A program made the position numbers and the translations under genes. Below the pieces are notes generated by a model. The model made no database searches. It had not been told where the DNA came from and saw only the letters and a program-made list of their open reading frames with translations. From positions 14,694,001-14,758,000 of the forward strand of contig CP075495.1 of the NCBI GenBank assembly GCA_021613535.1: a DNA stretch of 64,000 bases, in the 5' to 3' direction. Within the stretch, counting starts at the first letter, position 1; every line of letters begins with the position of its first letter. This DNA comes from Adineta vaga. Its lineage: Eukaryota > Rotifera. Shown here in pieces: positions 35,861 through 48,201 of the stretch.

Positions 35861-38800
35861 ATGAAATTAAAAGAAATTGATCGAACTGTTCATGTTGCTT
35901 GGTCTCCAGCTAACACCGATGAACATCAAGCGAATGCCAATTATTTAGTTGGTGGTACAGCTGCTCAACAACTGGATGCAAGTTTTAGGTTAGTCTTAAT
36001 TCATGACATTTTTTTCGAAATGAGAAAAATTTCTTTCTTATAGTACAAATTCACAATTGGAATTATTTCAAGTTAATTTAGCAGATAGAAGTATGGCAAT
36101 GACACCCATTGGATCTGTAAAAACAGATTATCGGTATGTTATATTGATCTTCTAATTATTGTTGATGATCTAAATATTGTTCTTATTTTAGTTTTAATAA
36201 ATTAATTTGGCCATCAGTAAAATTATTAATCGGTGCAACAGAAAAAGGTCGTATTTATTTAGTTGATCCATTCGCTCAAACGATTTCTCAACAACTTGAT
36301 AAACATACTGGAAGTGTTCATTCTATTGATATGAATATTCTTCAACCAAATTTATTTGCTAGTGGTGGATCGAATTCTGAATTAATGATTTGGGATTTAA
36401 ATGATCTCAAACAACCCATGATACCTGGTGGTACATCAACAGCTACTCATCATATTGATGAAGAAGTTCAATGTGTCGCATGGAATCGACAAAAATCTCA
36501 TATTCTAGGTTCAACACTTGGAGGAAAAACTTTGATTTGGGATTTAAAATCAAGTAATGAACCAATATTTAAAATAAGTGATTCAACATATCGAATGCGT
36601 GCAAATCGTCTTGTTTGGCATCCGGATATAACAAGTCAATTATGTTTAGCCAGTGAAGAAGATCAATCAGGAGCTATACAATTATGGGATCTTCGATATG
36701 GTGCAAGTCCTATGAAATTACTTAGTGGTCATACAAGGTTAGTAAATATTGAAGTACTTTTATTATTAAATATCGTTGTTTTTTTTCGTTTCATTGTTTA
36801 GAGGAATATTAGATTTACAATGGTCACCCAATGATGGTAATTTATTGATGTCAAGTGGAAAAGATAATAAAATTATCTGTTGGAATCCTAATGATGTAAG
36901 TGTTATGGCAGAAATTGTCTATGAAATTCCATGTAATCATTGGTGTTTCGATGTCAAATGGTGTCTTGGTATGAATTTATGCATATATTCATGTTCTATC
37001 ATAAGATTTTGTTTTCTTCATTTTTAGTTGATCCGAATTTAATTTCAGCATCATCATTTGATGGTACATTGAGTATTTATACATTAATGGGTGGTTCATG
37101 TCAAGTATCACGACCAGTTAATAATCAACTATTTACACAAGCATTTGGTGATGGACTTCCTTCAACACAAGAATCACATCCAGCTACTACTACACATGAT
37201 GTTTTACCAATTAAATATGCACCAAAATGGATGCGACGTAAAACGCGAGTTTCTTTTGGTGTAAGTATCTTTATTGATAAAAATCGTTATTCCTTCTCTC
37301 TTCTATATTAGTTTGGTGGTAAATTGGTCACTGTTCAAGCTCCAGTTACTCCTTCAACAACAGAATCAGGTCCATCATCACCTAATGCTACCGGTATTCG
37401 TCGTCCACCCATTCTTATTGAACAAGTAGTTGTCGATCATGTCTTTGTTCAAGCCGTTCAAACATTTGATAATATGTTACAATCTGGTACCTTACTGGAT
37501 TATTGTGATCATCAAATATCATCAACATCAAATACACAAGATGAACAGATTCTTTGGCGATTTTTACGTGCTTCATTTGAAAGTGACCCAAAAGTTAAAT
37601 ATATTGAATTATTAGGTTTTCGACGTGATGATATTTTACATAAAGTACAAACATTAACACTCGATGATAAACATAATTTACCAACTGAATCTTTAAATGG
37701 ATTACATTTGGGAGATAATCATGTGAAAAAACATTCAAATGCTGGTAATGATTGATTGATTGATTGATTTGTTTTTCTCTTTCAAATAAGAAGATTTTTT
37801 TTTAGAAGTAGAAACATTGTTAAGTCGAAGTATTATGTTAGGACAATTTGAAGCTGCTGTTGATTTATGTTTTCATGAACAACGATATACAGATGCACTT
37901 TTACTTGCACATCTTAGTGGTCAAGAACTTTTATATAAAACACAAAAACGATATTTTGAAAAAGTTGTAACACCAACAACTAAAGTTTGTTTTCAATCAG
38001 ATATAGATAAAAAAAATAATTACTGATATCTCTTTCTTTTTAGTTAATTGATATTGTTACAAATCAAGATTGGCCACGTTTAATAGAATCCAGTAATATG
38101 ACCAATTGGCGAGATGTTCTTGTTGCACTTTTAACATATACAACGGGCTCGACATTTATTGATTTATGTAATCAATTGGGCCATCGTTTAGCTCAACAAC
38201 ATGTGGGAACGAATGATTCACTTCGTACTTATGCATCGATATGCTTTATTTGTACGGGAAATTTAGAACAATTTGATCTGGCTTGGTCAAGTAAATATCA
38301 ACAACAAGGAATGTCATCAATGCAATTAGAACAATTAATTGAAAAATTATTCGTTCTCAAACGTTCGTTAGATTATTCTGTTGCACATCAACAACAGCAA
38401 CAACAAAAGAAAACAATAAATGCATCAGGATCTATGGATGGACCATCAATTAGTCGACATTTAGCATTATTTGGTCAATTATTAGCCAATGAGGGTTGTG
38501 CAAGAGCAGCCCTCGTTTATCTAGGAAATTTACAAACAGTGAGTATAGTTTCTGTACGAATAAAAAAAGCATTTATCTTGTTAATTTTATGTAGCCTGAA
38601 CTTGTTGTCTTACGTGACCGTCTTTATTATGGTGTACCCACAAATCAATTGACTGGTATTCCAAAACCACCGAGCCCATTTCGACGAGTTGATATTCCTA
38701 CACAACCACAACTACAACCATCACAGCGAAAACCAAGTGCAACTGCTCCACATAATTTTCGGCCTCAGCTTCCATCTGAATCATCATTTGTACCTACACC

Positions 38801-39973
38801 AAATCCCAGTTGGACTCCACCAGTACCACAAATACCCGCCAATGATCCTAATATGAGACCAGGAACTGGATTGATAAATAAGTAAATAATTGAAAAGGAA
38901 ATATTACGTTCTAGTTTTTATTCAATGAATTTTAGTCGACCTGCAACACAACCTACTATTCCATCTTATCCATCAAACTTTTATAATCCTGCTACTGCTG
39001 TTACTCAACATTTCACACCACCAACAATGATGTCTACTCAATCATATGCTCCTGGTTAGTCGTCGTTGAAATAATACTCAATGATTTCTGTTTCTTTGAA
39101 TTTTAGGACACACAGCGCCCGTACTACCACCATCCATGTCAGGCGCTCCTAATGTTCCACAACCTGTTGTTCCGTTGGTTCCATCCTATCAAGATGCTAA
39201 ACCAGTACTTGCATGGAATGATCCACCCACAGTAATGATGAAAATACCAAAACCAAATCCAGTCAAAGTAAAATCCACTATTCTTTTCGTATTTTTCTCG
39301 ACTCCTTTTTCTTGATTATATTTTTAGCCATCAGCTCCATCAACAGATGGTTTTAATTCAAATAATTCTTCATTTCTTCCAGGCGCTAATGAACCACCAG
39401 CTCAACCATCATTTCATTTCAATCCAGCAATAACAACTCAGCCAACAGGAGCCATGTATCCTCCAACAGCAGGACCATCATCTGATTTTGTTCATCATCC
39501 AAATTCTTCTTTACAAGAATCAACAATTCGAAGAGTAGCAACACCACCTCCTCCACCTGCGCCAGTCGTTAAAGGTCCAATACCAAGTGAACATCAAGTC
39601 ATCCAAGATACATTTGATTTACTTGTCAATCGATGTCAACAAGCAGCTCAACAATTACCATTAAAACGAAAATTAGATGAAGTGAAGAAGAAACTTGACG
39701 TTTTATATGATAAACTACGAGAAAATCGAGTAAATCTTCCATCAAAACACATTCATACATAAATACGAACAATTATTTGTTTAGGTTCCAACAAGTGTTT
39801 TACAAGGTATTCATCAAATAATTGGTTATATTCGTCAATATGATTATCAATCTTCAATGACAATTTATAATCAATTAGTTGCAAGTGAAAATCTAGCTGA
39901 AACAAGTCAATATATGGCGGCTGTTAAGATTCTTCTTCAATGTTGTATGCAACTTAATGTTTATTGTCAATGA
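35861..39973 (+). CDS. SEC31: SEC31, COPII outer-coat subunit
   Basis: Thirteen exons (35861-35988, 36044-36133, 36192-36737, 36802-36968, 37028-37260, 37312-37744, 37806-37984, 38044-38538, 38595-38881, 38936-39054, 39107-39267, 39328-39729, 39785-39973), all in phase, give 1,142 residues. N-terminal WD40 propeller (ASGGSNSELMIWDLNDL, ASSFDGTLSIY), the VSF..FGGKLVTVQ strand that completes the coat interface, an ACE1 alpha-solenoid (AAVDLCFHEQRYTDALLLAH, DWPRLIESSNMTNWRDVLVA), a long Pro-rich disordered linker that binds SEC23/SAR1, and a C-terminal SRA1-like helical domain (LKRKLDEVKKKLDVLYDKL). SEC31 with SEC13 forms the outer cage of ER-to-Golgi vesicles. Complete and undisrupted. The intron at 37745-37805 begins with a (tgat)n run. 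Confidence 0.95.
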
Positions 39974-40435
39974 TAATAACAATAGCAGTAGGAGAAAGAA
40001 ACCGAAAAACACTTTTTTTTTCTATTTGTTCGTTTTAATTTTTCTTGCCGTGTGTTTGTTAATGTATGTGCAGTGTTTGGAATCTCTTATTTCTTTATTC
40101 TTTTATCTTGATGATAGAACGAAGTGGGGAGAAAAAGACTTTAATTTATTATTATTATTACTATTATTATCTGTTTTGAACGTTACAGTTTTTCTTTCGC
40201 TTCTTCGTTTGTTTTTATTGCTTCAAAAAAGATATCACTAAACATGTCTTGTTCTGTTTGATTTGTCAACTACTAATGTATAAGAAAACTATGAATTATT
40301 TCGGAAAATAATATGTTGATAGAATGGCGATTTTATATTTTGTTTTTAAACAAAACATATCTATTAAAACGATTCGATCAGTAAAGTAAATATGTACATT
40401 TATACAGAGAGATCGGTTAATTGTTGTTTAGTTTT
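39974..40435. other. SEC31 3' region, convergent
   Basis: 3' flank of SEC31 and of the minus-strand channel gene. Low-complexity (att)n near 40143-40170. No gene. Confidence 0.5.
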
Positions 40436-41910
40436 TCAAAGACGACAATTTGTTTCTGATAAAGCCGTGAAAGTTGCTGAATGTTGACGTAGATAATTAT
40501 TTTTCAATAATAATTCATGATAAACTTTATCTTTAGTTCGCATCTGTCTTCGAAGTCCAAATGGAACAACAAAAAACCAAATTATGAGAATAATATGTCC
40601 AACAATATAAAATCCTGCAAGTGTTATGAATAGATAACGATCAATCCATAACCAATAATTTGTGGGTTCTGGTTTTGACTGCCAATTATAGGTAAATAGA
40701 AGAGAACCAATAATAGCGTGCCAAACACCGAGAATTATAACGAAAAACATTGATGTTATACTATATTTATCTAAAGCTGTTAAATAGGCAATAGGAGGCT
40801 AGAAAGAAATAATCAATTTTGAATAAGAATGTGATTATTATGAGATAGAAATTTCTTACAGTTAGATGAGAAACACAAATAGTCCAACGAAAAGCAATAT
40901 GAGTTAAGAGAAGTGTAAAAGCAACTCCTAAACGTTGATTTGTATTCCTAAAATGAGAATAGATGAAATTAGTTTTTCTTGACATTGAACTTCTATGAAA
41001 TCCTTTTCGTTTTCTTACTCAGCTGTTATCGAAAATGCAGCAAAGCCAACAACTGTCATAATAAAACTAATCCAATATCCATTCCAAAACATATATTGAG
41101 CTCGTCGAGCTATAATTTATACTAAAAATAGTTTTTATTTCACTTGAATCAATTGATTATGTTTACCTGCATGACAAGAGATAGTTAATATACTTCTTTC
41201 TTTTTCATGTCCTGGCATATCTAATTCACCATCTTCATCCGTTTGAAAGGCAAATCCTTTTACTTTTCGTATTCTTGATTCGACATGTTCATATAAAATC
41301 CATTCCTGTACAGCAACAAATGCTTCTCGATTAATACCAGATGGAACCTCAAAATCTGGTTCCAAACGAATTTTTGATCCACTTTCTGATGAACCAAATG
41401 AAATACTTAATTCTTGAATATCATGTGGAAAATGATGAAAATCAAATGGAGAGAAAAAAAAGCCTTTTACTAAACGATGTTCACGCATGTAGTATGAACC
41501 ATTATTTCGATCTTTTCTTAAACTATAACGAATATGTTGATTATCTGGATCGACATTTGTATTCATAATAAATAATTGGGGTTGCCAATTATTCTCATCT
41601 TTTGTATAATTAGGTAAACGAACTGTATGACCATTTGATAGTAGACATTGTTCATGTTCCTTTAATGATTCAATAGAATTGGGATTAGCTAACCATCGAG
41701 CTTCTATTGCAACATCAGCAGTATATCTTTCGAATTGAGTTTCAATAGGACCTAGAGTATACCGATGAATGCTTTTCTTCTTCTTCTCATTGTCTTATCG
41801 AGTATAATCTTACCAATCTGAAGAAACATTATTCGTATACCAACTCTTATTACATCTGGTATTTTGACATCATCAAGACCAAGATATACAGTAGCTATAG
41901 ATTCGTTCAT
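40436..41910 (-). CDS. Pentameric ligand-gated channel subunit without Cys loop
   Basis: Minus-strand exons 41910-41814, 41751-41167, 41109-41019, 40947-40860 and 40798-40436, all in phase, give 407 residues. The extracellular domain has the loop motif FFFSPFDFHHFPHDIQELSI, which matches the family's FPFDxQxC region but without the two cysteines. Four membrane segments follow: GYWISFIMTVVGFAAF, GVAFTLLLTHIAFRWTI, MFFVIILGVWHAIIGSLLF and LFITLAGFYIVGHIILIIWF. Lack of the disulphide resembles prokaryotic GLIC/ELIC-type channels. No signal peptide is visible: the chosen ATG 41910 starts MNESIATVYLGLDDVKI, so an upstream exon may have been missed. Ligand and ion selectivity unknown. Confidence 0.8.
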
Positions 41911-42290
41911 TAAGGAAATAATACCGAAAATCTATTCCGTAGGATATATTATATAAATACGCAAAAACTCAGGTGATACAGAAATGGTAGTACGTGTGTG
42001 TGTCTTCACACACCTTCACATAGTTTTATTTGCATTTCTTTTGGTTACGCTTGCTCGCTCTCAGTTATTAAGATAGATCGTGTTTTTTAAGAGACGTACA
42101 CAACATTAAACAAACGAAACATTGCAAAAGCAAAATATAAAAAGAATCAGTACAAGTATGATGAGTACGTTCTAAATTCGTCACATGTCAATTTGAATAC
42201 TATGATAGTTTTTCGTCAGATAAATTGTATTATCAAGTGAAAAATTGATAAACAATTATTTAATATACTTTAGATACGAAGAAGTTTATA
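41911..42290. other. Divergent intergenic region
   Basis: Between the channel gene and the next plus-strand gene. A (gt)-rich run with cttcacacacc lies near 41995-42012, and an acceptor-like atactttag (42265-42273) precedes ATG 42291. No gene, and no recognisable signal-peptide exon for the channel. Confidence 0.45.
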
Positions 42291-43169
42291 ATGGAGAACA
42301 ATATTGATGAATTATCTTCTCATTTAAGTACATTAACTACAAATTCTAACGAAATATCCAAATTAGATCATCGTCTTCCACTTTCAACTTCTCTTCTTCC
42401 ATCAATGTCATCATGTCCAATGGCAGCAGACAATTATAATCATTTACTTATTTATCATCATCAAAAATTAATCTTATTTCAATTACCAACATTTGAAATT
42501 CTCTTTTCTATTTCTATTTTACCATTTACTGAATGTCAAATATCGGATATTTGTTTCTATACAATATCCAATTGTTTTCTTTTATCAAGTGCAAATACAA
42601 TTTATTCATTTTCATCAAATAAATCTATTGATACATTCCATCAATGTTCCAATACAATATGGTCAATAACATATACATCAACATTCATGTTTATTTGTTA
42701 TCTATTTGGTTCTTCAATTGAACAATGGAATTTTCATTCTAATGATCGAATTTTAATGAATACTTGGTTAAAAGAACAACTTTTAGAAAGATTTGATATG
42801 GGAATAAATTGTATTCGTGCTGTCGATCAATCTATTGGAATGACAATAAAAGAAAGAAATTTTTCCTGGAGAATTGATATATTCGATATTATAACAATGA
42901 ATAGACTACGTCGTGGTCAAACCATTCAACAAGAAAATGGTTTAAGTAATTGGATTGGAAATTTATTTCCTTTTGATCAATATCGTTGGTTATTTGCTGA
43001 TGGTGATGAAGGATTATTTCTCATTGATCAAACAGATGAAAAACATTACAAAGAAAATAATATTATGAAATTAGCTTGTAATATTTGTTTAATTCGTGAT
43101 ATAAACAATGGACAATATTCTTCTATCGTTGTTCAATCATATGAAGCATTACAATTGTATAATATTTAA
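42291..43169 (+). CDS. Unknown beta-propeller-like protein (first gene of operon-like pair)
   Basis: Single exon of 292 residues from ATG 42291 to TAA 43167. After a Ser/Thr-rich leader the sequence is a run of short beta-strand-like segments ending in aromatic/Trp positions (NHLLIYHHQKLILFQLP, NTIWSITYTSTFMF, SIEQWNF, YRWLFADGDEGLFLID), as in degenerate WD40-type propellers. No signal peptide or membrane segment. It is not recognised as a named family. It is followed after only 33 bp by another start codon on the same strand, with an acceptor site between them. Confidence 0.75.
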   Translation: MENNIDELSSHLSTLTTNSNEISKLDHRLPLSTSLLPSMSSCPMAADNYNHLLIYHHQKLILFQLPTFEILFSISILPFTECQISDICFYTISNCFLLSSANTIYSFSSNKSIDTFHQCSNTIWSITYTSTFMFICYLFGSSIEQWNFHSNDRILMNTWLKEQLLERFDMGINCIRAVDQSIGMTIKERNFSWRIDIFDIITMNRLRRGQTIQQENGLSNWIGNLFPFDQYRWLFADGDEGLFLIDQTDEKHYKENNIMKLACNICLIRDINNGQYSSIVVQSYEALQLYNI

Positions 43170-43176
43170 TCATCTG

Positions 43177-43185
43177 TATTTTTAG
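43177..43185 (+). promoter_or_regulatory. Candidate trans-splice acceptor between two cistrons
   Basis: Pyrimidine-rich tgtatttttag ends at 43185, 16 nt after the TAA of the upstream gene and 17 nt before the next ATG (43203). No polyadenylation signal fits in the gap. This is the layout of a trans-spliced operon junction. Confidence 0.5.
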
Positions 43186-43202
43186 ATCAACATATTTTTT
43201 TC

Positions 43203-43917
43203 ATGGATGATAATCCTCTTCTTCCAAAAGCTGAACCAGTAACACCAACATTAATTGATTTATTAAAAAAATATACAACTCGAGTCGATGAACGTGAAAC
43301 TTTATGGAAAGAAGGTACACGTGCTTGTCGACAAGAACAAAATAGTACACGATGAATTTAGTTTTATTCCTTAATGATTGTTTTGTTTATTGTTTTTAGC
43401 TCAAAATGATGAAATTCAACGATTAAAAGATAGTGTACAAAGATTACAATCGAATTCAACTGTAATTCAAACACCCTCAACGATTGATTATAAAGCAAAA
43501 TGGGAAGAATCCGAAGCAAAATATCATCAATTAGAAAACAAGTATCAACAATTAGAAAATAAAATTGATCAACTTCAACATGATGCTAATCATATGAAAG
43601 TTAGTTTTGTTTTTTTCATTTGAATTCGAAAAAGAAATTCTTAAAATACTTTTCTTTAGTTAATAAAAGAACGTATTTTAGAAATCTGTTCATGTCATAA
43701 ATTAACACATCAACAGATTGAACAATTAAAATTACTTGTGAATAATAATATTTCAATTGAATCAATTGCAAATAAAAATGATTTTCATCAACAAACATTG
43801 AAAATACGTGATATTTTAGTTAAACATAATGATGAACTGTTCAATCGTTTGGAAGATATGATCAATAAAAAACGAAAACGAAATATATATGAAGTAGATA
43901 ATATCGATGACAATTAG
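43203..43917 (+). CDS. Small coiled-coil protein (second gene of operon-like pair)
   Basis: Exons 43203-43344, 43400-43599 and 43660-43917 give 199 residues. An alternative donor at 43315 would remove ten codons in phase; I prefer 43345 because it gives the usual 55-bp intron. The middle is a clear coiled coil (NDEIQRLKDSVQRLQ; EAKYHQLENKYQQLENKIDQ), followed by helices and a basic tail (NKKRKRNIYEVDN) that could be a nuclear localisation signal. No enzymatic motif. Placement right behind the propeller-like gene suggests joint transcription and possibly joint function. Confidence 0.78.
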
Positions 43918-44464
43918 TTTTATTCATTTCAATGGTCTTTCTCTGTCTATATGTTCTGTTTAACTATCCGAAATAAATATGAAAATGAAAAACTAACATT
44001 TTTGCTACATTTTAATTTTATGAACATCATTCTTAAAAGAACTGCAAACAATTATGTTTTTCTTTTCTTTTGTTCTTCACTTCACATACACATGACAGTA
44101 TGTTTATATGATTTTATCCTTCTGTTCTCTACGACGATAACAACAATCGACGTCGGACGAATTTGTAACTATCGATTAACAAAACGAGAATTACAAGTCT
44201 TATTCTCTATGAGATTAGTTGTTCGAAAGTGCACATCCTTTCACAAATTTGTTTGCATGAATAATTATACAATTTATCTGATTTATAACAATACTGATAC
44301 ATTTGATTATGTGAATCTCTATCAGTCAGTCAGTGGAGACATCTTAAATTACACTTAAAGCTCATTCGTCTGCAGTCTGACGTTCATTATGAATGAATTC
44401 TTAATTAACTCGAATCATTTGTTTGTAGGATTCCGAATACACATTCATTTTAGATCAGGCAAAG
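43918..44464. other. Intergenic, no supported gene
   Basis: A 135-codon frame at 43951-44358 is open but has no domain, and its codon use is unlike the neighbours; treated as chance or 3' UTR. An acceptor-like ttcattttag (44444-44453) precedes the next ATG. Confidence 0.45.
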
Positions 44465-45119
44465 ATGGAATCGAAATCTACTTATTCACCATTTGTTGAA
44501 CATTCATTTCGTCGACTTACACTTCTCATCCATCAACAAGATCGACTTCATACTTCACCAAGTAAATCAACTGAACAAACATCCAATTCTGCATCACGAT
44601 CAAGAGAAAATAAGATTTGTAACGATGAACTAGTATCCGTACCATCAAAATCAAAATCTCATTCACAATCAACTCATACGAATGATACAAAATTCAAAGT
44701 TGAACCGATATCACGAATGCCTAGAACTTATATGCGTCCACCTAAACATCGAACAATCGGTAAGTTACTTTTCTTGTTAAAAATACTCGTCTATGGAATA
44801 ATTCATTTTTTCCCTTCGATCAGTTTCACATCGTTGTTCGTCATCGCAAGTTTTTGATCGATCTGAAACATCTTTCAATCAATCATTTGAATCACCATGT
44901 TCTCCATCTGTTACAAAACAAGAATCGAACGAATTACCCGTTCATAAACCTCATGAACGAAGTCAGTATGATATTCAGTTTGAAAGAGATCGTCAGAATG
45001 ATATTCGTGAAAAGTATAATATTCCTGCGCCATTTGAACGAACATGGTTACGACAGCCGCGTTACGTACCGCAAGAACGACCGAATTTCGGTGAAAAGCA
45101 TCAATCACAAAGTCAATAA
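44465..45119 (+). CDS. Small disordered basic protein, unknown
   Basis: Exons 44465-44759 and 44824-45119 with a 64-bp intron give 196 residues. The protein is rich in Ser, Thr, Gln, Lys and Arg, with no membrane segment. Distinct stretches are FVEHSFRRLTLLIHQQDRLH near the start, PRTYMRPPKHRTI before the intron, and a C-terminal QYDIQFERDRQNDIREKYNI then APFERTWLRQPRYVPQERP. The matched phase and an acceptor 10 nt upstream of the ATG support it as a real gene. Family not recognised. Confidence 0.7.
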
Positions 45120-45963
45120 TTATCTGTTTTGTTTTCATTGTTTCTGTGTATTTGTATTTGATTATACTTATATAGGTGTTGATTGAACAATGTTATTATG
45201 TTGTTACTTGATAATCAAGTTTTCTTTTTTACAATAAATCAGAACATCATGTTTTGTCGAAAGTTTCGAATAGAAACAAAATGCACCTTTCTATATAATG
45301 AAATCATAAACATACAAGAACTATAGTTATCAGTATTGTCTAGATTCGAGAATTTCGAACTTCTTTTGGAAAAACTAAGATAAATTAAAAACTCTGTGAA
45401 TAGTACATATATACCAATTTTGTACACATCAAGTAGTGAGAGAAAATGTATTGGAAGCATGCAATTCTAATTTAGAAAGGAAATATTGAGAAAATATACA
45501 TATTTCAGATATTGTCAAGTCAATGTCTGCTGATTGTGTTTTCCTATATGAATGAAACGCTCTGATTTTTTCTTTCTTATATATATTAATCGGCACAAAT
45601 TTTGTGAAAATACGATTTGTATGACGAACTTTCTGAATTATTTTCATCTTAAACTAGCACAGACGGAAGAATATATTGATGCATAAAAAAACTAATATTT
45701 TGTAGTGCTGATGAATCAAACGTAGATTCACATCGTTAGTTTTACTTAGGGAAATGCTTTTCCGTCAGTGAACATATTACTCTTATAAAATCTCGTTTTT
45801 CTTCTTGTAGGTAAGAACATTACTTTTAGTTTTAAGACAATATTCAAAATATTGCGAATGATAAAGTAAGAATAAAAACTATAAGAAATTCAAGTAATAA
45901 AGAAATTATTCTACTAAAATATCAGAGTTTTTTGTTTTTCTTCTCTTTTACATAAAAACTGTG
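45120..45963. other. Intergenic, no supported gene
   Basis: 3' flank of the small basic protein gene (AATAAA at 45233) and flank of the putative transposon. Short minus-strand open frames carry no motif. Confidence 0.5.
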
Positions 45964-47555
45964 TAACCCTTTCCAGCCGGCTATCAGAAGATAGCATGCA
46001 AAAAATTCTACTTCAGATTGTCCAACGAAAGCATACTTTATTCATCGGTCCATGTCTTACAGTTTTAAGATGAGATATATTCCAATAATACTCAAAAGCT
46101 TACCAAAATAACGCAAATATCATCTATTTTCCCTAAGGAAGTTCACGAACTTAGTGAGATTCTAACAAGATGCATAGCTCATCATAGTATTCCTATTCCG
46201 ACTATTATAAAATACATCGTTGCATGCTTGCAAAGAATATTCAGTCCGAAGTTGTACAGTTTTTCCCGAATCAATATAGTCATACTCTTCACAAGATTTT
46301 ATAGAGGAGTTCGAAGCTTGATGTTAAGGAGCTAGAGTGGTTTCAAATTAAGAAAGAGTGCATTGTACCGTACAATATTGGAATTAATGTTTTATGTATG
46401 CATTTTATAGACTCACATGAACAATTTTCCAAATAATAAGATATATTTTCTGACGCTTTTAAGTTTGTTCTACAACGTGCTATAAACGTTTATTTCAAAT
46501 TCTGAAAGAAATGCTTATGCCGGAAGGTCGCATTACATGAACAAATGCACATCCAGATAATTTAGTATTCTTACGATCGAAATTAATGTTGAAATGTATT
46601 GAAGTTGTTTTTGTGTATGTAGGAAGAAAGCTTCGTATCTTTATATTCAAAAACATTTTTTGTTTTTTTCTGAGTAACGTTTATTTAAATGAATCAATGG
46701 GCCGTGTAATTGAGTGCACACGGTAGTAAGTGGAGCATGGATGTATGTATGTCATGCATGTTTTTTTCATGATGCTGCACCGCGCTGTTTGTCTTTCCTT
46801 TCTACTTTCTATCCAATATAAGAAAAAAACAAACGTGTATATCTAACGTAAGTAAATGTACGATACCAGATTAGCTCGAGTAAAACGACAAATTTTAAGC
46901 ATTTTCATATTTCGTATAACCGTTTCTTTCAGAAAAGGAAATTACGAATCTGACTAGAATCTCACTAAATTCGTGGACTTCCCTGGGAAAAATAGGAAAT
47001 ATTTGCGTTATTTTGGTAAGTTGTTGAGTATCAGTGGAATATATCCTATTTTAAGATCGTAAGAAGTGGACAGATGAATAAAGTATGCTTTCGTTGGACA
47101 ATCTGAACCCAAACTAACAGCAAATTATTAGAATTCTATTGAGAAAAAGTAATTGACTTTTTCCAAATTTTTGTACCCTTACAGCCGCATTTTGCCAAAA
47201 AGCAACATTCTTGCACTGTGTTTTTCAAGTATACTGAATAATTCGTCTTACTGGTACAATAGATAATGGACTTGGAGAGGAAAGTTAACCATTAGTTACT
47301 TCTCCCATTAAATCGTCGGACAAATAGAAAACAGATCATTTTGACTCGAAGGTTGTTTTGGGCCTTGACCGGAGAATTCATCCCTCTCTTCGACAATAGC
47401 TTTCTCGTTTCTTGAAAAAGCATAGTTTTGCCGCTAAAATGCATGTAATTAATTAGCAAATCACTTAAGGGACTATATTTCAGAACTTTAAGATAAACTC
47501 TAATGCGATGTTGGTAAAATGTTGTCAAATTGTAACATCCGGCTGGAGAGGGTCA
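45964..47555. mobile_element. Putative non-autonomous foldback DNA transposon
   Basis: Inner inverted arms of about 153 bp lie at 46012-46164 and 46955-47108 (for example agattgtccaacgaaagcat against its reverse complement) and are about 80-85% alike. They flank a 790-bp core. Outside them, 45964-45982 (taaccctttccagccgg) and 47538-47555 (its near reverse complement, ccggctggagagggtca) look like outer terminal inverted repeats. A 78-codon minus-strand open frame (47528-47292) lies between the right arm and right end and may be a transposase remnant, but I cannot name it. No clean target-site duplication is visible (gtaa/ttga flanks). Confidence 0.5.
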
Positions 47556-48201
47556 AAGTGAATAACAGAATTGATCGACACACAAAAAATCGTTTCATTC
47601 TCTATTTCTTATTCTTTCAAACAAAAAAAAAACATGCGACGTATATTTGTATAAAAGAATAGTATAACGAGCTTCGGCATATTTTACGTAATAGACGAAA
47701 AAAAAGCAAGGTGAATCCATTCTTGAACAAATATACAGAATCAAACGTATATGTTTCATTACTTTGAGAACTGAGAAATTTTTCTTTTTCTCTGTTCCGA
47801 TTTTATACTTCAAAATTGGTTGGATATTCATCGGAAGACTATTCTTCGCTACTGTCGAAAGTGTTTCATCATAGTTGTATATTTTCATTAGCTAAAATAT
47901 GAGGAAAAGAATGCATTTACCTATTTTCTTTCCATTTCTGCCTATGTGAACAAATATTCTCTTTCTTTTTTCCTCTTTTTTGAAACAGAAAAAAAGCCTT
48001 TAACAATCTATTCAACTGTCACCATCATTTCATTTTTTTTCTTCTCGTTCTTCCACAACAGAACGTCTATCGGATCAAGTTAGGTGACTTGCATGTTGGC
48101 AGAAGATTTTTTTCCATTTCTATTTATATTGAGAAAAATAATGCATTAATTGTGAACTATCTTTGATCGATTTATATATTTAGATAAAAATCGAGGAGAA
48201 G
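47556..48201. other. Intergenic, no supported gene
   Basis: Right flank of the element and 5' flank of the transferase gene. A minus-strand open frame (47888-47595) has no motif. An acceptor-like tatatttag (48175-48183) precedes ATG 48202. Confidence 0.45.

Noticed and set aside
43951-44358. 135-codon plus-strand open frame
   Set aside because: No domain, no splice context, composition unlike neighbours; probably chance in the 3' flank.
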